Part shown: one piece after another, positions 6,633 to 12,875 of the stretch
Layout of the letters: each line of letters opens with the position of its first letter
Position numbering within the stretch: position 1 is the first letter of the stretch
Assembly: GCA_900552675.1 (NCBI GenBank)
Contig: USAI01000044.1
Location: 1 to 18,539, forward strand
Direction of reading: 5' to 3'
DNA length: 18,539 bases
From: an uncultured Prevotella sp.
GTDB lineage: Bacteria; Bacteroidota; Bacteroidia; Bacteroidales; Bacteroidaceae
Position numbers and translations under genes: made by a program
Notes under the pieces: generated by a model
Databases searched by the model: none
The model's input: the letters and a program-made list of their open reading frames with translations, nothing else
Told to the model about the DNA's origin: nothing

Positions 6633-6641
6633 ATTATTTGT
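6545..6641 (-). repeat. 15-bp tandem repeat spanning the tadA start
   Basis: On the minus strand the units begin at 6641, 6626, 6611, 6596, 6581, 6566 and 6551, approximately ACARAYAATATRCCN. Six full units and part of a seventh are recognisable; the one starting at 6611 is the most diverged. Both in-frame ATG codons (6632 and 6572) are the internal ATG of repeat units. Confidence 0.85.
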
Positions 6642-6691
6642 TATATGTCAATAATAGTATTGATATTTCTTTAAAAGAAGATATCTGTACA

Positions 6692-6715
6692 ATAACGTTT
6701 ATAAAACAACGTTAT
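6692..6715. promoter_or_regulatory. Inverted repeat between tadA and the DUF4250 gene
   Basis: ATAACGTT (6692-6699) and AACGTTAT (6708-6715) are perfect reverse complements eight bases apart. They lie in the divergent intergenic region, 20 bases upstream of a weak -7 box (AACTTTTG, 6735-6742; seven of eight positions). An operator is possible. Confidence 0.3.
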
Positions 6716-6787
6716 AGAGAAACAAAATTAGCAAAACTTTTGCACATAAAAGAAGAAACAGTTAAAATATAGAATAGGAAAATAGTT

Positions 6788-6967
6788 ATGGAACATTTAC
6801 CCAACGATCCGATGATGTTATTTTCAGCAGTGAACATGCTGCTACGTGACGAATATAATTCGCTTGATGCCCTCTGTGACGATATGAATGTCGATCGCAC
6901 GGCACTGGAGGAGAAACTGAAAGCAGCGGGCTTTGAATATAGCGAGCAATATCATAAGTTTTGGTAA
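6788..6967 (+). CDS. DUF4250 family small protein
   Basis: A 59-residue cytoplasmic protein. It reads Leu-Pro-Asn-Asp-Pro-x-Met-Leu near the N-terminus, then Asn-x-x-Leu-Arg-Asp-Glu-Tyr, Ser-Leu-Asp-Ala-Leu-Cys-Asp-Asp, Val-Asp-Arg-x-x-Leu-Glu-Glu-Lys-Leu and a Tyr-rich end. This pattern matches DUF4250, a family of about 55-60 residues found in gut Bacteroidetes and Firmicutes, and looks like a small helical, possibly helix-turn-helix, fold. No function is known to me. The start at 6788 agrees with the family start. The gene stands alone between divergent tadA and a terminator shared with the convergent GH9 gene. Confidence 0.88.
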   Translation: MEHLPNDPMMLFSAVNMLLRDEYNSLDALCDDMNVDRTALEEKLKAAGFEYSEQYHKFW

Positions 6968-7020
6968 TAGTCATCGCAACATTCATTTCTATCGTCAACT
7001 ATTGTTAGACGTTATTAGCC

Positions 7021-7058
7021 ATCGTTAACCGTCGCCAGTAGCGACGACGGTTAACGAT
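7021..7058. terminator. Hairpin between convergent DUF4250 and GH9-CE4 genes
   Basis: The 14-base arms 7021-7034 and 7045-7058 are perfect reverse complements with a 10-base loop. It sits between two genes that converge (stops at 6967 and 7072), so it probably serves both. T-tracts on either side are weak, so its efficiency as an intrinsic terminator is uncertain. Confidence 0.7.
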
Positions 7059-7071
7059 TTCTACCTAAACA

Positions 7072-9606
7072 TCACTTCAAGTTTAGACCCAGCATCTCCT
7101 CTACCGATACAAAGGTGTAGCCACGGCGCTGCAAGGTTTTGATAATTTTGGGCAGCATGGTGTAGAATTTATCGGTGCGCAAAGGATGTGTACCGAAATG
7201 TATCATGAGGAAATGGCCGTTAAGCGTATGCTGACGTTCAAAATCGAGCAAACGCTTATACAGTTGCGCACTCGACTTATAGCGTTCGCCCATATCAGGC
7301 GTAGTATAGTCGGCATTGGTGCCCGTACCTGGAGTGAAGTTAATGATTTGTAGTCCCATCTCGTGCGCCCATCCATTCACCGTACTATTATAATATTCGT
7401 AAGGCGGGATAAAATAGGGAGCCTTCTCTTTGCTAATGCCAAAGGTTGCCATTGTGTTATAACTCTTTAGCATATCGTCAACAAACTGCTGCTTGCTAAC
7501 CAACATCGAGTCGCGTTTTTCCCAGGGTGCATACAGCAAGTGACCGTAGCTATGGCTACCTACATAATGTCCATCGGCCACCAGCTGACGCACAATGTCG
7601 GGATACATCTCATAAAACTTACCTGTAAAGAAGAAGCCACCCTTCACCTTTTCTTTCTTCAGCGTGCTGATGATGGTGTTTGCACCGTCGGCCTTATCGT
7701 CGGCAGTAAACACCAGGCAGATACGTTTCTTTGTGGGGTCGCCCTTAATAATGGCGCCCGCCTGTTCATACACGTTAGCGTTATCGGCGACGCCCGTCTG
7801 CTCGCGTCCCTCCATTTCATATACCGAGAGAGGGAAGGTGAGCGATGCCGTGCCATCCATTGTAGGTTCGTTCGAACTATAATCAGACATATTATCGTGA
7901 TACACTACGTCGCCAGGCTGAAACAGTTCATAGTTGCGAGCCTCGTTAGCGCGCATACCGTTGGTAAGGTTTACGCCCCGCAGCCCTTTAAATATTGTGG
8001 CATATACGGGTCCGTCAACCAGTCCGCCCGTTGTGTTACCCTTGTTCAGATACACATAGCCCGAATGAGGCTGCGTGGGATATACGCCCCCCATAGGCAG
8101 TTCAACAATCATGCTGGTGCCCCATGGGTTGCAACCCAGCAGCCAGTCGCGCAAAGCGCCCTCCATCTCTTCGTAGGTGCGGTCGTTGGTGAGCTGACGA
8201 TACAGTATGCACTGTGTGAGCATAGCCACGGTGAGGTTGTTTGAACACCATATACCAGGCACGCCCCACAAGAATGGGTGCCCCTGCGCACGCTGCCAAA
8301 CGCGGTCGATGCCCGCGCGCAAGTTACGCACAAACTCGTTACGCAAGCGGCTATCCGTGCCATGCTTAGCCAACTGATAGTGGCCCATATTCATAAACGG
8401 ATACCATTGATAGTGGCGCGCGCTGTCGGCTCCCATCCACGGCGTTACTGGTTCGCGGCGTCCATATTCAACGGCCTGTAACAAATATTGTCGGTCGCCC
8501 GTCTTACGATACAGTTCCATGGCGCCCAGTTCCATATCATCAACCCAGTTATCCTCCTCATAGATGTAAGGCGACACCACCGACACTGTCTGCGTGTTGC
8601 CTGGTTTATCAACACCCACCTGATAAGCATCGGCAGCCTTTGCCCCTATCTTAGCAGCAAATTCGGGATAAAAGGGCTTCAGCACACACGATCCCAGAGC
8701 AAAGTCGCTGGCAAATTTGCCAGCAGTGCTGGCGGCGCCCATAGTAGCGTTCATAAACTTACCCCGTTGTTGCGGTTTGCCATCAACAAAATATACAGGT
8801 CGGTCTTGGTTCTTTCCCCATCCATAGTCGGCAGGATCATAGTTGGGCAACTTCATTGCCACATGATCGCGGTCGTCGGCAATTTGGTTATACAGTTCGC
8901 CTTTAGCGGGGTTCATGCGGTCGAGCCAATCGAGCCCCCAGTAAATCTCATCGATAATATCCGGAATACCATTAGCACCAGGCATGCCGTTGGCCTGATA
9001 GTGATCGGTAAATGCCGATGGGTTTTGCTGATAGGCAAACAGCATTTGATAGATAGCATTTGCCGATGTTGGGGTATATTGCAGCAAGTCGGCAGCATCA
9101 TGCCATCCGCCACGCACGTCAATATGCTGTCCTTCTTTTGTAGGATGATATTTTATGCGAGCATCTTTTTGGTGGCAGCTATCCTGTATGTAGGGGTTCC
9201 ATCCGCAACGTTGCTGGCGCATATAGTTTAGCACAAAGTCAGACGTGCCCTTATACACCTGCCCATTGATGGGAAATATTTCAGAGCGGCTCTGCCCCAC
9301 CTTTATATAATAGGTACCAGGCTGAGTAAAGGCAGAGAAGCGCAGGCGGAAAGTAGCTTTCATATTTCCCATAGCGCCCATGGCCTGCACTTGGTTTGAG
9401 GAATAAGCCACCTTGCCTGTAAAGGCATTGATGAGCTGAAAACTATCAACAGTAGTGGGTTGGTCGCTCATCAGCACCGCCACCTTTGTGGCTTGAGGCA
9501 GATAGCCCAACTGGTTGATGCGCACCCATCCTTCGCCCTTCATCATAAGGGCATTAAAGGCCAAAAGGGCCCATAACATTGCAAGACGTAAGTGTTTCTT
9601 TGTCAT
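7072..9606 (-). CDS. Secreted GH9 glycanase fused to a NodB (CE4) deacetylase
   Basis: An 844-residue exported protein. A hydrophobic N-terminal segment (about 7-21) acts as a signal peptide without a clear cleavage motif. An Ig-like CelD_N domain follows (about 26-120, Arg-Ile-Asn-Gln-Leu-Gly-Tyr at 29-35), then a GH9 (alpha/alpha)6 barrel (about 125-600). Asp170 and Asp173 in Gly-Gly-Trp-His-Asp-Ala-Ala-Asp correspond to the GH9 aspartates, and Glu580 in Ser-Ser-Asn-Glu-Pro to the catalytic acid. Leu-Leu-Gly-Cys-Asn-Pro-Trp-Gly (489-496) is also typical. Residues about 625-840 form a NodB domain: Asp636-Asp637, the metal site His685-x-x-x-His689 and His803 in Met-Ile-His-Phe-Gly-Thr-His. 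Known GH9 enzymes cut beta-glucans, and some are exo-beta-glucosaminidases. Joining a deacetylase suggests an acetylated beta-glycan, possibly chitin oligomers; this is inference. It has its own promoter and leader. Confidence 0.9.
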   Translation of the reverse strand: MTKKHLRLAMLWALLAFNALMMKGEGWVRINQLGYLPQATKVAVLMSDQPTTVDSFQLINAFTGKVAYSSNQVQAMGAMGNMKATFRLRFSAFTQPGTYYIKVGQSRSEIFPINGQVYKGTSDFVLNYMRQQRCGWNPYIQDSCHQKDARIKYHPTKEGQHIDVRGGWHDAADLLQYTPTSANAIYQMLFAYQQNPSAFTDHYQANGMPGANGIPDIIDEIYWGLDWLDRMNPAKGELYNQIADDRDHVAMKLPNYDPADYGWGKNQDRPVYFVDGKPQQRGKFMNATMGAASTAGKFASDFALGSCVLKPFYPEFAAKIGAKAADAYQVGVDKPGNTQTVSVVSPYIYEEDNWVDDMELGAMELYRKTGDRQYLLQAVEYGRREPVTPWMGADSARHYQWYPFMNMGHYQLAKHGTDSRLRNEFVRNLRAGIDRVWQRAQGHPFLWGVPGIWCSNNLTVAMLTQCILYRQLTNDRTYEEMEGALRDWLLGCNPWGTSMIVELPMGGVYPTQPHSGYVYLNKGNTTGGLVDGPVYATIFKGLRGVNLTNGMRANEARNYELFQPGDVVYHDNMSDYSSNEPTMDGTASLTFPLSVYEMEGREQTGVADNANVYEQAGAIIKGDPTKKRICLVFTADDKADGANTIISTLKKEKVKGGFFFTGKFYEMYPDIVRQLVADGHYVGSHSYGHLLYAPWEKRDSMLVSKQQFVDDMLKSYNTMATFGISKEKAPYFIPPYEYYNSTVNGWAHEMGLQIINFTPGTGTNADYTTPDMGERYKSSAQLYKRLLDFERQHTLNGHFLMIHFGTHPLRTDKFYTMLPKIIKTLQRRGYTFVSVEEMLGLNLK

Positions 9607-9667
9607 AGAAAAGGGTATAATAGTTAATTACTGCATGCCATTGAACATGCTATAAGTTTGAATTCAG

Positions 9668-9754
9668 AGTTACGATGCAATACAAGTAAGTTACGATGCA
9701 ATACAAGTAAGTTACAATGCGCTACATCTGAATGATTATGCAATACAAAAGTAA
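9668..9754 (-). repeat. 21-bp tandem repeat in the GH9-CE4 leader
   Basis: Two identical 21-base units (9668-9688 and 9689-9709) are followed by a diverged third (9710-9730) and a related stretch around 9734-9754, where ATGCAATACAA recurs next to the -7 box. The repeats lie in the transcribed leader on the minus strand, between the promoter and the start codon. The 21-base period is two turns of the DNA helix. Confidence 0.85.
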
Positions 9755-9777
9755 GCAAAAGCCTTGAGCAAAACAAA
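9746..9777 (-). promoter_or_regulatory. Promoter of the GH9-CE4 gene
   Basis: On the minus strand TTTG (9777-9774) and TACTTTTG (9753-9746) match both Bacteroidetes promoter elements with 20-base spacing. Transcription would begin near 9740 and give a leader of about 135 bases holding the 21-bp repeats. Confidence 0.75.
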
Positions 9778-9818
9778 TAATAATATAAAAAAGGTGTTTG
9801 GAAAGGAACAAACACGAA

Positions 9819-9848
9819 AAAGGCATGCTTCTCACGAGGCATGCCTTT
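9819..9848 (-). terminator. Terminator of the MORN-like gene
   Basis: AAAGGCATGC (9819-9828) pairs perfectly with GCATGCCTTT (9839-9848) with a 10-base loop. On the minus strand it ends in TTTTT, in the right orientation and about 115 bases after the stop at 9963. Confidence 0.8.
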
Positions 9849-9962
9849 CATTTCTTTAGCAATTTCTACTTATTGTTTGTTTTGTTTTTTAAGAGAGATA
9901 TCTATTGTTTTGCTTATGAAAAAATCTTTCTGTGTTTATGTGGCTGTTAGGCCATACTCCTG

Positions 9963-10481
9963 TTATCGTTTCAGGAATATCTTTAAATCGTTGATGTCGC
10001 GACGCGTTTGGTTGCCATCGGTAGCGGTCACAACGAAATAGTTGAAGCGTGATATTCCGTTTACAAACTCAGCGGTAGCGATGCTTCCGTCGCGCATCAT
10101 TACGGTAAGATAGCCTTCGGGTTTTCCGCCGATAAACGAGCCACGATACTTTTCTTTTCCGTTAGGATAGAAAGCAGTAACATCGCCTTCAACCTTTGTA
10201 TTGCGGTCATCGTTCAGGTCGATGAAGCTATATCCACCTTCCAGTTTCAGTTTACCGTTCATATAGTAGTCGCGAAAGACCTCGCGTTTTTGTCTACCAG
10301 TGCCTTCGGTCAGGAGCAAACGTCCGTAAGCTGCATCAGCACGATTATCAACACGAATATAATCAGCATTGTAATAAATGGTGTCGGTAGATACCACTGT
10401 AGCGGTTTCTGACACACGTTTGTGTGCATAAGATGCCATTGTTATAAAGGCCATCATTGTAAGTAGCAATATCTTTTTCAT
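9963..10481 (-). CDS. Secreted protein with MORN/YwqK-like repeats
   Basis: A 172-residue protein with a signal peptide (hydrophobic residues 4-17, Ala at 16 and 19). The central part carries repeats of the type Tyr-x-Asn-Gly-Lys-x-Lys-x-Glu-Gly (73-82) and Tyr-Pro-Asn-Gly-Lys-Glu-Lys-Tyr-Arg-Gly (105-114), followed by a third weaker copy (Gly-Lys-Pro-Glu-Gly, 119-123). These are MORN-like hairpins, as in YwqK-type proteins, and usually serve as a binding scaffold and not as an enzyme. No catalytic site is seen. It has its own promoter and terminator and appears to be a single-gene unit. Probable location is the periplasm or cell surface. Confidence 0.75.
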   Translation of the reverse strand: MKKILLLTMMAFITMASYAHKRVSETATVVSTDTIYYNADYIRVDNRADAAYGRLLLTEGTGRQKREVFRDYYMNGKLKLEGGYSFIDLNDDRNTKVEGDVTAFYPNGKEKYRGSFIGGKPEGYLTVMMRDGSIATAEFVNGISRFNYFVVTATDGNQTRRDINDLKIFLKR

Positions 10482-10536
10482 TGTAGTAATGTTTAAAAGG
10501 TTTGTGGTGTTATGTGTTTTGTTTTATTTTCTATTG

Positions 10537-10544
10537 CAAAGATA
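10537..10544 (-). promoter_or_regulatory. -7 box of the MORN-like gene
   Basis: TATCTTTG on the minus strand matches TAnnTTTG exactly, 56 bases before the start codon. No clear TTTG is found at -33. Confidence 0.6.
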
Positions 10545-10761
10545 GTGTTTTAAATTGTAAGTTGGTTATTTCTTTAACACTATTTTGCAACAATTTTTGC
10601 CCTCTTTTTCGATTATAATTTAGCAAGGCCCTTATAATTCGAAATTAAACATTTTAAGCCTTTTTTCTTTCATTTTGTAAATATCACCTATATAAATATG
10701 CAATATGTGGGCTAAAACGCTTACACAATGCACTTTTGTAACAGAATTTGCCACAAAACGA

Positions 10762-10803
10762 ACAAAGTGAAAGCCGCGACAGAGGTCGCAACTTTCACTT
10801 TGT
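10762..10803 (-). terminator. Terminator of the endonuclease I gene
   Basis: ACAAAGTGAAAG (10762-10773) pairs perfectly with CTTTCACTTTGT (10792-10803), and inside it GCGAC (10776-10780) pairs with GTCGC (10785-10789). It lies 48 bases past the stop. The T-tract on the minus strand is short (TCGTTTTG). Confidence 0.75.
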
Positions 10804-10851
10804 AAGTTATCTCTTTTAAACGAGTAGGTTTTCTTATTATTTTCGATAGAT

Positions 10852-12474
10852 TTATCGTATCACCACTTTCTGTCCGTTCATGATGTAGATGCCCTTAGGC
10901 AACTGCTGCATGGCCTGCTGTCGTTCAACCTGACGTTTCACCATTACACCCGTTACGGTATATACGTTTACCTTATCAGTAGAGGTGGTGTTCCACTGCG
11001 GAGCATTGTTGATGCCCGTAGCGGTAGAAGCCTTATACAGCGCCACCTTTTGCTGGCTGCCTGTGTAGCAAGCAAAGCGTGGTGACGATGCGTTATATTG
11101 GATAACACGCTTTGCAAACTTATTATTGGCTATTGATGCATAGCCACCCGAGATGCTGATGTTCCATTTAGCCATCATATCGTCGGCTTTCTCTTGCAGA
11201 AACAGCTTATTGTTATCAGAGGTAAGCGACAGATACTTCTTGTCTACATTATCATAGAAAGTATAGTTGCCTGCGCTACCACCAAGGGTCAGTGTATGAG
11301 GTTTCTCTTTTTTATTTACCTCGGTGGTGATGGTGCCGTTATCAGCAATGGTCACCTGCTTAGCCAACATAAAGTCTTTCTTAGCAGCATCTAAGGCACC
11401 TAAGGCCGAAGGATGTTTTGTACCATTACCTTCCCATACAATAATATAGGTAGCGGCAGGAGTCAGCGCATCGGCAGCAGTAACCTTTACAAAGGTTAAG
11501 CCCTCAACACCAGGATCAGGAGTGGGATCGGGGTCAGGTGTTGGATCGGGATCGGGCGTTGGGTCAGGCGTTGGGTCAGGATCGGGTGTAGGATCAGGCG
11601 TAGGATCGGGGTTCGGGTTACTACCATCATAGTTGTCATAGCTGAAAGCCACGTCTTGCTTATCCCCCCATACCAGCTGTTCAAGGCCAGGATAGTCGAC
11701 AAACGGGTTACGGTTCTTCTGACACTCATACACCGCATTGTTACGGTCAATCTCCTTTTGGCTCACGGGGTCGTTCTTAGCCCAACGCAGCAACATATTA
11801 AGGAACCAAGGCTTAAAGGCGGGATATGAATTGCCCGTAAGCACGGTAGATGCGGTACCGTTGCTTACCCAAGAGCCAATTTTCTTCTCATAGCACGTAG
11901 CCATGTAGAAATAGATGCGGGCAATGTCGCCCTTATACTCGTCGTTAGGCTCGAATACAGTGCCCGAGTAGCCTGGCGTCTTCGACTTACCTACTTTGCT
12001 AAAGCCCTTGTTCGACTTATACAGATCGCCATCAGTCTCGCCAAAGGGGTAACTACTGCGACGGTTGTTTACATAGCCATCGGTAGGAACCACATGCACA
12101 ACGTCGGCCTTCATGGGCGAAGCCTTTTTAAACCAGCTCTGAGGCACAGTGTGCTCGCGGTTATAGATGTCGCCCTCACGTTTATAGTCGCCTACATGGT
12201 CGCTAAAGTTATAATTGGTGGTACACGAATACATATCCCACACCTTGCCATCGGCACGCTTATCGGTCTTGGTGTAAGCGGCAAACAAGCCATCATAGCC
12301 TAAATCTTTATGCGGGAGGATGATTGAACATAATGCGGTTTTCAGGGCTTTACCCTTTTGTCCGTTGGCTGCTTTGTAGTAAGTGCCACTGTTGTTGGGC
12401 CCTTGTGCAAACAATTGAAGCACGAAGAGCATCAACGCTAAAGCCATAGAATGGCGTTGGTAAATGTTGTGCAT
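10852..12474 (-). CDS. Secreted endonuclease I with Pro-Asp linker and likely T9SS domain
   Basis: A 540-residue exported nuclease. The signal peptide has a hydrophobic core at about 10-22 and Ala-Gln at 23-24. The endonuclease I domain (about 25-282, EndA/bacillary RNase family) carries Arg-Glu-His-Thr-Val-Pro-Gln-Ser-Trp (107-115, His109 being the likely general base), Asp124-x-x-His127 and Asn136-Asn-Arg-Arg-Ser-Ser-Tyr-Pro-Phe-Gly-Glu for the metal site. A Pro-Asp-Pro-Thr linker (287-321) leads to a beta-rich domain (about 326-483) of unclear binding role. The C-terminal ~40 residues, with Val-Tyr-Thr-Val-Thr-Gly and Leu-Pro-Lys-Gly-Ile-Tyr-Ile, look like a type A sorting domain of the type IX secretion system. 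The likely role is degrading extracellular DNA or RNA. It has its own promoter and terminator. Confidence 0.9.
   Translation of the reverse strand: MHNIYQRHSMALALMLFVLQLFAQGPNNSGTYYKAANGQKGKALKTALCSIILPHKDLGYDGLFAAYTKTDKRADGKVWDMYSCTTNYNFSDHVGDYKREGDIYNREHTVPQSWFKKASPMKADVVHVVPTDGYVNNRRSSYPFGETDGDLYKSNKGFSKVGKSKTPGYSGTVFEPNDEYKGDIARIYFYMATCYEKKIGSWVSNGTASTVLTGNSYPAFKPWFLNMLLRWAKNDPVSQKEIDRNNAVYECQKNRNPFVDYPGLEQLVWGDKQDVAFSYDNYDGSNPNPDPTPDPTPDPDPTPDPTPDPDPTPDPDPTPDPGVEGLTFVKVTAADALTPAATYIIVWEGNGTKHPSALGALDAAKKDFMLAKQVTIADNGTITTEVNKKEKPHTLTLGGSAGNYTFYDNVDKKYLSLTSDNNKLFLQEKADDMMAKWNISISGGYASIANNKFAKRVIQYNASSPRFACYTGSQQKVALYKASTATGINNAPQWNTTSTDKVNVYTVTGVMVKRQVERQQAMQQLPKGIYIMNGQKVVIR
11512..11616 (-). 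repeat. Degenerate repeat coding the Pro-Asp-Pro-Thr linker
   Basis: About 105 bases encode 35 residues made almost only of Pro, Asp and Thr in six- and eight-residue variants. The DNA units differ at third positions, so the array is older than a recent slippage event or is under protein-level selection. Confidence 0.85.
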
Positions 12475-12875
12475 GTTTTTGTTTTTGAGAATTATTTATA
12501 TAATGCTTTGTTTTCTCACCTAAGAGGGGGAACTGCAAAGGTACTGCATTTTTATGATATGACAATAGGTTTAGCGTTCTTTTTACACCTATTTATATAT
12601 ATGACTAATTTTAAGTTTCGCATGGCTTCAGCATGCCGTTTGTTTTTGCGTAGGCAAGTGGCCATGTCGAGCAAGCCTGTTAACAAATAGCATACCAACA
12701 ACCGAATTTGATTACCTACGGCACGTTTTGGGCTTTCAAAGCTTCTGCTTTCAATAAAGAAAAGCACTTTTTTTTCTTTTTTTCTATCTTTAATTAAACC
12801 TTTTCATGCTATTAGCGTCAAAAAGACAGATATCGCAATAAAACGCGTAACAAAGGAACATATCACACGCAAGAA
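12475..12875. other. Divergent intergenic region with a possible small minus-strand ORF
   Basis: This 401-base gap between endonuclease I and the outer-membrane protein gene contains the endonuclease -7 box. It also has a near match TATCTTTA (12785-12792) that may serve the plus-strand gene, and a 71-codon minus-strand frame at 12552-12767. The frame has Ser-Phe-Glu-Ser-Pro-Lys and Lys-Arg-His-Ala-Glu-Ala motifs and reads like protein more than random AT-rich DNA, but no promoter is seen for it. It may be a small hypothetical gene or part of an intergenic repeat family. Confidence 0.35.
12536..12543 (-). promoter_or_regulatory. -7 box of the endonuclease I gene
   Basis: TACCTTTG on the minus strand matches TAnnTTTG. 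It predicts a leader of about 55 bases before the start at 12474. The -33 element is not clear. Confidence 0.6.

Larger units (their letters stand above)
9607..9962. other. Intergenic region between GH9-CE4 and the MORN-like gene
   Basis: This 356-base gap holds the GH9-CE4 leader with its 21-bp repeats, the promoter and the terminator of the MORN-like gene. I see no further gene; the minus-strand frame across the leader only mirrors the repeats. Confidence 0.7.
10482..10851. other. Intergenic region between the MORN-like gene and endonuclease I
   Basis: This 370-base AT-rich gap holds the MORN-like gene's -7 box and the endonuclease terminator. The remaining ~200 bases (10560-10760) contain no ORF or structure that I can support. 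Confidence 0.6.

Noticed and set aside
7540..8244. 234-codon plus-strand frame opposite the GH9-CE4 gene
   Set aside because: It is antisense to conserved GH9 and NodB motifs and has no recognisable protein features.
8488..9231. 247-codon plus-strand frame opposite the GH9-CE4 gene
   Set aside because: Same reason: antisense to the conserved GH9 catalytic domain, with no domain of its own.
9668..9730. CRISPR-like array
   Set aside because: The units are contiguous 21-bp tandem copies without spacers and there are no cas genes.
11512..11616. Intergenic or CRISPR-like repeat
   Set aside because: It lies in frame inside the endonuclease gene and encodes a Pro-Asp-Thr linker.
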